A stretch of 5,412 nucleotides of DNA from assembly GCA_038065125.1 (NCBI GenBank), contig JBBTRP010000039.1, positions 1 to 5,412 on the forward strand. Direction: 5' to 3'. Both the position numbers and the translations under genes were made by a program. Every line of letters starts with the position of its first letter. Position 1 is the stretch's first letter. The notes under the pieces were generated by a model. It searched no databases and was not told the DNA's origin. It saw nothing but the letters and a program-made list of their open reading frames with translations. Positions 1 through 5,022 of the stretch are shown piece after piece. Source of the stretch: JBBTRP01 sp038065125 (GTDB lineage: Bacteria > Patescibacteriota > Patescibacteriia > JACQRZ01).

Positions 1-1
1 G

Positions 2-44
2 GAGATCCGATGTCATATCGGACTCAAGTGTATCAGCGAGTCCG
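2..44. repeat. Two overlapping, mutually exclusive inverted repeats after the polymerase gene
   Basis: Downstream of the polymerase stop, CGGACTC (19-25) pairs with GAGTCCG (38-44) across a 12-base loop. Alternatively TCCGAT (6-11) pairs with ATCGGA (17-22), extended by GAG/CTC (2-4 with 23-25) across a one-base bulge. Segment 19-25 is used by both, so only one hairpin can form at a time. No T-run follows on either strand within the window. A 3'-end or terminator role is possible but unproven. No gene is visible in bases 1-57. Confidence 0.35.
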
Positions 45-57
45 GGAAAATACCACT

Positions 58-1377
58 TTACACCGCCTCGCCGAAGGCGAGGAGCGGGATGCCGAGTCGC
101 TGCCTGGCATTCTCGCCGGTAAAAAGTTCGGTGTGTCGCGATGGCAGGTCTCCACGCCCCCCCGCGTGCGCGCCCAGTCGCTGTGCGTGAAAGCTCGACC
201 CCGCAAAGACTGTGTGCTTGCCGAATTTTTCAGACAGCGCATCAACGCCGTGGTAGAGTCGCGTGAGTTTTTCAATTTCAAGGTGGCTGCCGAAGAGGTC
301 GAGCTGCGCATTCACGTCGTCAGTGAGCTTTGAGAGCACTACACCGGTTGCGCGATACAGCTGCCGATGGTCAAAACACTCGGCAAAGAGCTTCTCGCAC
401 GCGTGAATCACCTTATTAGAAAACGCAGTCGCTTTAGAGAATCTCACACGCAAGCCCGTATGTCGGAAGTCCTGCGTCCGTAAAAAGATGGTCACCTCAG
501 CCGCGGCAAGCCCATGCCGCCGCGCTTTGATGCACGCGTTCTCGATATTTTTGGAAAGCTGGGAGAACACGAACGCCTTGCTGTCAGACGGCGGCGTGAA
601 GGTCTTGACCTTCTGGATCGAGACGGTGTTTTTCTGCGGCTTTGTTTCAAGCGGAAAGACCGGCTCCCCGCGCAGCTCCCGCCACGTCTCAATAAATGGC
701 TTTGAGAGCTTTTTTGTAACCCACGCCTCGCTCAACGAGGCAAACGCCAACGCGGTAAACACTCCATACTTCTGCAAATACGCAGACGTCTGCGGCCCAA
801 CACCCCATACGCTCTCAATCGGGATTGTCGCAAGGTACGTGTGAATCTCTCGAGCGGGAATCACGGTGAGGCCATGAGGTTTTTTATACTTGGACCCGAT
901 TTTTGCAATCACCTTTGTCGGTCCCAAGCCGACCGAGAACGTGAACCCCAGCTCGTCGCATAAGTCTTTCTGAATTGCCGCAGCAATCTCGGGGTAGGAC
1001 ATCCTCAACGGCGCACGCATACCGGTAATGTCGGCAAAGCACTCGTCAATGCTGTACTCCTCAAGCGCCTCAGTATACCGCCTCACGATCGAAAAAAATC
1101 GTTGCGAATACAAGCTATACGTCTCATAATCGGACGGCAGAATCACCACCTCGGGACAGACCTGTCGAATCTCAAAAAGCCGCATCCCACGGGTAACCCC
1201 GCGCGCCTTTGCCTCATAGCTCATGGAGGAGGCGATCCCCCGCTCCCTGCCGGTTACGACCGGCCGTCCCGCGAGGGCAGGATCGCGCGCCTGCTCGCAC
1301 GAAGCAAAAAACGCATCGCCGTCAATGTGGAGAATCGCTTTTGGGAAAGATCGTATTGAAAAAGGCTGATTGGACAT
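58..1377 (-). CDS. Y-family (DinB/UmuC-type) translesion DNA polymerase
   Basis: Low-fidelity polymerase expected to copy past DNA lesions during the SOS response. With the ATG start it has 439 residues. The catalytic HIDGDAFFAS motif gives metal-binding D19 (with D21) and likely steric-gate F24. SYEAKARGV lies at 53-61, the second acidic pair SIDE gives D111/E112, and the palm/thumb stretch has SVGLGPTK and KKPHGL followed by a helix-hairpin-helix-like GVGP at about 192. The little-finger domain follows. QLDLF at 358-362 looks like a beta-clamp-binding motif, after which comes a basic tail. Motifs mix UmuC-like (YSIDE, GPTK) and DinB-like (KPHGL) forms, so I give no symbol. The gene starts 16 bases after the lexA stop and is presumably co-transcribed with it. 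An in-frame TTG at 1387-1389 would add four residues. The ATG is preferred, although neither start has a Shine-Dalgarno site. The family call is secure; the subfamily is not. Confidence 0.95.
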   Translation of the reverse strand: MSNQPFSIRSFPKAILHIDGDAFFASCEQARDPALAGRPVVTGRERGIASSMSYEAKARGVTRGMRLFEIRQVCPEVVILPSDYETYSLYSQRFFSIVRRYTEALEEYSIDECFADITGMRAPLRMSYPEIAAAIQKDLCDELGFTFSVGLGPTKVIAKIGSKYKKPHGLTVIPAREIHTYLATIPIESVWGVGPQTSAYLQKYGVFTALAFASLSEAWVTKKLSKPFIETWRELRGEPVFPLETKPQKNTVSIQKVKTFTPPSDSKAFVFSQLSKNIENACIKARRHGLAAAEVTIFLRTQDFRHTGLRVRFSKATAFSNKVIHACEKLFAECFDHRQLYRATGVVLSKLTDDVNAQLDLFGSHLEIEKLTRLYHGVDALSEKFGKHTVFAGSSFHAQRLGAHAGGRGDLPSRHTELFTGENARQRLGIPLLAFGEAV

Positions 1378-1393
1378 AAAAAATTTCAAAAAA

Positions 1394-1963
1394 CTAGCGT
1401 GCGTACTTCCGTATCACCGCCCGAACGATTGCTCCGACTTTGAGCTCGTGACACGGCGTGATGGCCGGATATTTGCAATTCGCGGGGATCAGAACCGTTT
1501 TGCCGTTTTTTTTCTGCAGGTACTTCATGGTCCACTCCCCGTCCACAGACGCAATCACGATGTCCCCCAGCCGCGCCTCTTGTCCGCGCTCCACCAATAC
1601 CATGTCGCCGGGCATGATTCCGGCATCGATCATCGAGTCCCCTTTCACTTTCAGCATGAAGGTCTTCTCGCGGTTCTTGATGAGGAACTCATCAAGGCTT
1701 AAGGTATCTGTGAGCTCCTCCTCGGCAGCGGTCGGGAAGCCCGCCTCAACTGTTCCCAAAATTCTCACCTCGCGAAAGAGCCTGCCGGGAAGAAGTTTTC
1801 CACTTCCATCCCGCTCCACCAACCCCGCCTCCTCCAACTTATCCACAACCCTCACCGCCGCGTTCTTTGACCGAAAGCCCAACAAATCAGCAACCTCCCG
1901 AAGTGACGGCATCCGCTTCTTTTGCTCATAAAACCGTTGAATTTTGTGAAGATATTTCTGCAT
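1394..1963 (-). CDS. lexA: LexA SOS repressor (S24 self-cleaving family)
   Basis: Transcriptional repressor of DNA-damage genes, inactivated by RecA-stimulated self-cleavage. At 189 residues it is slightly shorter than E. coli LexA (202), lacking only a few N-terminal residues. The winged helix-turn-helix spans about 1-60, with MPSLREVADLLGF followed by recognition helix SKNAAVRVV (32-40). The cleavage site is A74-G75 in GTVEAGFP, the catalytic Ser is S110 in KGDSM, and the general-base Lys is K147 in WTMKYLQKK. All three fit the E. coli A84-G85/S119/K156 arrangement. The two glutamates of the E. coli recognition helix (E44, E45) are V37 and R38 here, in keeping with a different operator. ATG is chosen because GAGGAA lies about 6 bases upstream and helix 1 begins directly. 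It is the first gene of a lexA-polymerase operon and its promoter contains a palindromic operator, so autoregulation is likely. Confidence 0.97.
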   Translation of the reverse strand: MQKYLHKIQRFYEQKKRMPSLREVADLLGFRSKNAAVRVVDKLEEAGLVERDGSGKLLPGRLFREVRILGTVEAGFPTAAEEELTDTLSLDEFLIKNREKTFMLKVKGDSMIDAGIMPGDMVLVERGQEARLGDIVIASVDGEWTMKYLQKKNGKTVLIPANCKYPAITPCHELKVGAIVRAVIRKYAR

Positions 1964-1967
1964 ATAT

Positions 1968-1973
1968 TTCCTC
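1968..1973 (-). promoter_or_regulatory. lexA ribosome binding site
   Basis: On the minus strand GAGGAA precedes the lexA ATG at 1961-1963, with the GAGG core 6 bases from it. This fixes the start. Two further upstream ATGs (1978-1980 and 1983-1985) are out of frame with lexA. Confidence 0.75.
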
Positions 1974-2004
1974 GTTCCATGTCATGTGTTACTCGTTCCT
2001 TCCC

Positions 2005-2033
2005 AGTATAGTGTACGATCGTACACCTGTCAA
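2005..2033 (-). promoter_or_regulatory. lexA promoter, sigma70-type
   Basis: Reading on the minus strand, a perfect -35 box TTGACA (2028-2033) is followed by a 17-base spacer and a -10 box TATACT (2005-2010; five of six consensus bases). Transcription should begin near 1998, leaving a leader of about 35 bases before lexA. The spacer is almost entirely occupied by the palindromic operator, so a bound repressor would exclude RNA polymerase. It should drive both lexA and the polymerase gene. Confidence 0.85.
2011..2026. promoter_or_regulatory. Putative LexA operator (SOS box), 16-base perfect palindrome
   Basis: GTGTACGATCGTACAC is identical to its own reverse complement and sits exactly between the -35 and -10 boxes of lexA. 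It is neither the E. coli type (CTGT-N8-ACAG) nor the Bacillus type (GAAC-N4-GTTC). Its GTAC-N4-GTAC core recalls the GTAC-N4-GTWC core reported for cyanobacterial LexA boxes. Assignment to LexA is inferred from position and autoregulation, and I saw no second copy in the window. Confidence 0.75.
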
Positions 2034-2038
2034 GAGCC

Positions 2039-2086
2039 CTAGGGGAAAAATAAAAGAGGGCGCCACGCTGCTCGTGACTCCCTCAT
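2039..2086 (-). other. Possible 15-codon micro-ORF with strong ribosome binding site, overlapping the terminator
   Basis: On the minus strand AAGGAGG (2092-2098) is followed five bases later by ATG (2084-2086) and an open frame of 15 codons, MRESRAAWRPLLFFP, ending in TAG at 2039-2041. The ATG overlaps the first base of the terminator stem and the frame runs through the whole hairpin and U-tract, so most transcripts should end inside it. It may be a remnant of a lost downstream gene, a leader-like element or chance. No homology is recognised. Confidence 0.2.
2046..2084 (-). terminator. Rho-independent terminator after the smaller carbonic-anhydrase-like gene
   Basis: On the minus strand a 12-pair stem (2073-2084 with 2056-2067) has one A-G mismatch and one G-T wobble, a five-base loop (AGCAG, 2068-2072), and is followed at once by TTTTATTTTT (2055-2046). 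It lies 22 bases after the stop of the upstream gene and 12 bases before the lexA -35 box, so it separates the two transcription units. Confidence 0.88.
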
Positions 2087-2106
2087 GAGTTCCTCCTTCT
2101 TTTTTG

Positions 2107-3207
2107 CTATTCTGTCCAGCTCCGATACCCGCAGGTACGCGCAAGCTCGGGCTCGAACTTGATCATCCACTCGTCCCAGTCGAACACCGCCGACACGACC
2201 GGAATGCGATCATACAGATCGGGAAAGTGGGCCGCGAGAAAACCGTGGGTAAGATCCGCGATCCGCTGCGACCGCCTGATCGCGTTCATACGCCGATACG
2301 GCTCGTGCAGCGTTTCCGAAAACGTCTGACAGGTGAGAATTGCGCCAATGCGGTTGCCCACAGCCTCGAGCGGAACCGCCAGGTCGGCGATAAACGCACC
2401 ATGGTGATCGCCCAGCACATACACGTTGTCCTCACGGCGAACCCACGGAAATCCCTTGCCGACCGCGAGAATTACCCCGGGCCGAAGCTGGTGCTCCGAC
2501 AGGGGCCCTCGTCCCTCATGGCTCCGAAGGTATTTGATCTGTTCCTCTAGGACGTATCCCGCGGCGCCGATTGATGCTGCGGGCATATCCCTCCGGTCAC
2601 CGAAGAAATCCTGGACAGCCCGCAGGATCCCGGATGAGTCCATCCCCAGAAGCGCCTCAGCGTGGATTTGATCATTGCCATTAAACATCGTCCACGCGCT
2701 GGTCCTCACGTCGATGCTACACTCGATAGACACGAGTCGCCGCGTTCCGTCGGAATTCCGATACGGGCTGTAATCCGCATCTTTTTCCGCGCCGAACCGC
2801 TGGATCGTCTCACGCGCGCGAACTGGGTCGCCCTTGTGCCCCGCGCAATCGGTGTGCCAGAAGTCGAAGTATGTCGTGCACGGCCGCTCGCTGCGATGGG
2901 CGTAGTGGAGGTGGCTTTCGATGCGAGACTGCATTGGCTGCTCGCCGGCCCAGAAGTTCGCCCCGATCGAACGAAACGGCTTAACCCACCCAGGCACCAA
3001 ATCCTCGGTGCACAAGTTTGGATCAAATCGCCGGTCGGCGCAAAAGCAGAATGCAACCTCGCCATACCGCTCGCGCACATATGCCCGCTGCCGCGCGACG
3101 GTCGGGTCGTTGTGGATCGTCGATTGAAGCTCACACGAGCTCACAAACGGATCGAGTGTCACCTTGATTTTTGGGGACGAGACCGCCAACAGCGAACCGG
3201 TCGTCAA
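2107..3207 (-). CDS. Divergent beta-carbonic-anhydrase-like protein (366 aa)
   Basis: Likely zinc enzyme of the beta-carbonic anhydrase fold (CO2/bicarbonate interconversion), assigned from motifs only. FCADRRFDP gives C56, D58 and R60, matching the C-x-D-x-R zinc-ligand/Asp-Arg dyad. FRSIGANF (78-85) matches the VRNAGN segment, IESHLHYA (96-103) the IEYA helix, and HTDCAG gives H118/C121, matching GHSDCGA. The C-to-H spacing of 62 residues is near the usual value (56 in E. coli). About 240 residues after this core are unrecognised. They include V-S-I-E-C-S-I-D-V-R-T (159-169), shared in form with the upstream neighbour. No signal peptide or membrane segment is seen, so it is probably cytoplasmic. 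The TTG start is chosen because AAGGAGG lies 7 bases upstream. It has its own promoter and terminator. Catalytic activity is unproven; a non-enzymatic or other CO2/bicarbonate-related role is possible. Confidence 0.9.
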   Translation of the reverse strand: MTTGSLLAVSSPKIKVTLDPFVSSCELQSTIHNDPTVARQRAYVRERYGEVAFCFCADRRFDPNLCTEDLVPGWVKPFRSIGANFWAGEQPMQSRIESHLHYAHRSERPCTTYFDFWHTDCAGHKGDPVRARETIQRFGAEKDADYSPYRNSDGTRRLVSIECSIDVRTSAWTMFNGNDQIHAEALLGMDSSGILRAVQDFFGDRRDMPAASIGAAGYVLEEQIKYLRSHEGRGPLSEHQLRPGVILAVGKGFPWVRREDNVYVLGDHHGAFIADLAVPLEAVGNRIGAILTCQTFSETLHEPYRRMNAIRRSQRIADLTHGFLAAHFPDLYDRIPVVSAVFDWDEWMIKFEPELARTCGYRSWTE

Positions 3208-3214
3208 TTTTAGT

Positions 3215-3221
3215 CCTCCTT
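3215..3221 (-). promoter_or_regulatory. Strong ribosome binding site that fixes a TTG start
   Basis: AAGGAGG on the minus strand lies 7 bases before the TTG at 3205-3207. It is a near-ideal anti-16S complement and is the reason for accepting the rare start codon. It is one of the few clear Shine-Dalgarno sites in the window. Confidence 0.85.
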
Positions 3222-3253
3222 AGACTGTGTGGTGCGTTTGGAACAACCTTTTT

Positions 3254-3281
3254 ATGATAAAGCAAACTTTGAAATCGTCAA
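3254..3281 (-). promoter_or_regulatory. Probable promoter of the 366-aa carbonic-anhydrase-like gene
   Basis: In the 86-base gap between the two carbonic-anhydrase-like genes the minus strand shows TTGACG (3276-3281), a 16-base spacer and TATCAT (3254-3259), each one base from the sigma70 consensus. Transcription would start near 3247, giving a leader of about 40 bases. The smaller gene can therefore be expressed independently of the larger one, though read-through is possible because I see no terminator between them. Confidence 0.6.
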
Positions 3282-3293
3282 TGGACTCACTTT

Positions 3294-4922
3294 TCAAACA
3301 TCATATCCCGCCACGATAAACGGCAGGAGTGCGATGGTCTCCCGCACCAGGCCTGCGAGCAAAAATACGGGGACGATCCGTCCCTCCAGGAGCGAGTCGG
3401 TCGCGGGTTTTCCCGGCCGGTACAGCTCGATCGCGCGCGCTCGAAGGCGCATCATGGCACGAGCCGTGCCCTGTGTAATGTCGGGAATTTTTCTTTCAAG
3501 ATAGTGGGCGAACTCATCCTCGCTCATCGTCATCCAGGGAAGCGTTGCCAGGTCGGACCAATCGGCCTGCCGAACCGCCTCGCTGTCGGACCTGACCACC
3601 TCCAGTCGCTCGAAGAAAATAACCGGGACCGGATTTTTAACGTACTCCTCATGCGACCCATAGAGCTTTTCCACGAACTCCCGCTCGGGTTGCGACATGC
3701 GGCAACTTTTACGATTCGCGCGGATCAGGTCCGCGGTCAACTTGATACTTGCCGACAGCGTTGGATTATATGGATCGATCGAAAACGACCGCGCGATCGA
3801 GTAGGGCCCTTTTTCCGAATACGTCACCGCGATCACGCTCTCGTCGTGCTCGCTGTATCGATAGTGCGGCTTTTGGTTATTCAAATAGGCGGTAAACGCG
3901 TTTGCCAGTAGAAACACCGCGCTTTGACGGCAGACGCGCGCAAACTCCGTATTGGCGTACTGTGGATAGGCTTTTTGCAATCGCTCCTCAAAAAACGGGA
4001 CCAGTTTCGGCGCCATCGCCTCAATCGCATTCCAAAACCGCAGCGAGCACTCCCGATAGCGCCCCTCGTAGTCAAGTTCGAACTGATATTCAGTGAACAG
4101 AGCATGGAGGTCGGCATTGCGCTCTTCTTCGACAATCGCATGGACAGACAACACTCTCCCCTCGGCAACGAGCGTGGCGAGCATCTCCTCGGTAAACCCT
4201 TTTGCTTGTACCCGCGGATCGTCCAAACACTCGTCAAGACCGGCAAAACAGTACCCCGTATGCGGATCGAATGAGGTCTGGATACTGTAAATCTGCTTCT
4301 CGCCCCGGGTGGTCTTTGCGACAAACTCCTCAAGCGCGCGTTTCATCTCCCGTTTCCGCAGCACGTCTTGATAGAGGCCCGCATCGGCAAGGTCATGACC
4401 CGCGCGGTCTGACTCTTCTAATTTCCGTGCCGCGCACCCGACATGGCTGTCAAAAATCTCAAAAAGCTGGTCGGTGCCTTCAAGCGCTTTCAAAATAACC
4501 TCGGCAATGTGCGATGTCGGCGAGAGCGTAAGATGCCCGTCAGATCGCCGCGGGACAAACTCTTTCACGTCCCCGGCCGGCAAACGCATGGAGTTGCCAT
4601 GGAGTCCCGCAATGTGTTTTGCAAGTACGCGGCCGTCCACACAGAGCACCAATTTCGGCCGTCCATAGGGAAAGAGCCGCTCTTTGATCTCAATCGTCTT
4701 TTGAATCTCGGGAGAGGCGATGTCTGCAGTGCGCATCTCTCGGGACGCCAAAAACCCACCCAGCACGAACTCCAGCGCTGTGATCTCGCGAACTTGGTCG
4801 TTGCGCGGCTGTAGCCGATGATCGTTGATCTCGCGAAGAGCCTTGAGATAGTTTTCAAGCTGCTCGTGAATGGGTGCGTCAGTCTCAACCGCTGTTCGGG
4901 ACGCTTTAAGTTTTGTTTTCAT
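3294..4922 (-). CDS. Large beta-carbonic-anhydrase-like protein with long C-terminal extension (542 aa)
   Basis: From the ATG at 4920-4922, a helical N-terminal arm (about 10-85) is followed by a beta-carbonic-anhydrase-like core. KLVLCVDGRV gives C94, D96 and R98 (C-x-D-x-R), NSMRLPAGD (110-118) corresponds to the VRNAGN segment, and FDSHVGCAARK gives H160/C163 (H-x-x-C). Spacing from C94 to H160 is 66 residues. Then comes Y-S-I-Q-T-S-F-D-P-H-T (212-222), a motif also present in the downstream neighbour. The remaining 320 residues match nothing I recognise; the end is hydrophobic but not a clear membrane span. Typical beta-carbonic anhydrases have about 200-230 residues, so this is far longer. 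The length recalls carboxysomal CsoSCA, but the adjacent H-x-x-C differs from that family and no carboxysome genes are visible. An in-frame ATG at 4977-4979 would add 19 residues of proline/histidine-rich, unlikely sequence. Neither start has a clear ribosome site. The gene is certain; its activity is inferred. Confidence 0.88.
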   Translation of the reverse strand: MKTKLKASRTAVETDAPIHEQLENYLKALREINDHRLQPRNDQVREITALEFVLGGFLASREMRTADIASPEIQKTIEIKERLFPYGRPKLVLCVDGRVLAKHIAGLHGNSMRLPAGDVKEFVPRRSDGHLTLSPTSHIAEVILKALEGTDQLFEIFDSHVGCAARKLEESDRAGHDLADAGLYQDVLRKREMKRALEEFVAKTTRGEKQIYSIQTSFDPHTGYCFAGLDECLDDPRVQAKGFTEEMLATLVAEGRVLSVHAIVEEERNADLHALFTEYQFELDYEGRYRECSLRFWNAIEAMAPKLVPFFEERLQKAYPQYANTEFARVCRQSAVFLLANAFTAYLNNQKPHYRYSEHDESVIAVTYSEKGPYSIARSFSIDPYNPTLSASIKLTADLIRANRKSCRMSQPEREFVEKLYGSHEEYVKNPVPVIFFERLEVVRSDSEAVRQADWSDLATLPWMTMSEDEFAHYLERKIPDITQGTARAMMRLRARAIELYRPGKPATDSLLEGRIVPVFLLAGLVRETIALLPFIVAGYDV

Positions 4923-4981
4923 GTGAAGTGATCGCCGTAATAAATGAAGTGGGTCTGGGTGGTATGGAAAGGTCGGCATTT

Positions 4982-5011
4982 CCCTATTCTACGCGATCGC
5001 GTGAAATAGGG
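4982..5011. other. 30-base near-perfect inverted repeat between atpC and the large carbonic-anhydrase-like gene
   Basis: Two 15-base arms pair with only one C-A mismatch and one T-G wobble (plus strand). The centre, ACGCGATCGCGT (4991-5002), is a perfect 12-base palindrome and the outer arms are CCCTATT/AATAGGG. It begins 11 bases after the atpC stop. Neither strand has a T-run next to it, so it is not a textbook rho-independent terminator. It could be a 3'-end stabilising or processing hairpin of the atp mRNA, a U-tract-less terminator, or an operator for the next gene. The centre includes GCGATCGC, the HIP1 octamer common in cyanobacteria, most likely by chance. Confidence 0.6.
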
Positions 5012-5022
5012 ATATCTGCATG

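Noticed and set aside
1..60. A tRNA-like structure at the left edge
   Set aside because: The inverted repeats have loops of the wrong size and there is no T-loop (TTCRANNC) sequence or cloverleaf spacing on either strand.
66..82. CCTCGCC-GAA-GGCGAGG hairpin considered as the polymerase terminator
   Set aside because: It lies within the last codons before the stop and has no directly following T-run on the minus strand; only a weak TATTTT occurs about 12 bases after it.
1867..2088. A 73-codon plus-strand open frame across the lexA start and promoter
   Set aside because: It overlaps the lexA 5' end, operator and terminator, has no ribosome site and encodes no recognisable protein.
2662..3213. 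A 183-codon plus-strand open frame opposite the smaller carbonic-anhydrase-like gene
   Set aside because: The minus-strand gene has recognisable motifs, a strong ribosome site, a promoter and a terminator. The plus-strand product has a composition typical of antisense reading, with no motif and no ribosome site.
3294..4922. Assignment of the large protein to carboxysomal CsoSCA
   Set aside because: The length is similar, but the His and second Cys are adjacent as H-x-x-C, as in ordinary beta-carbonic anhydrases, and no RuBisCO or shell genes are in view.
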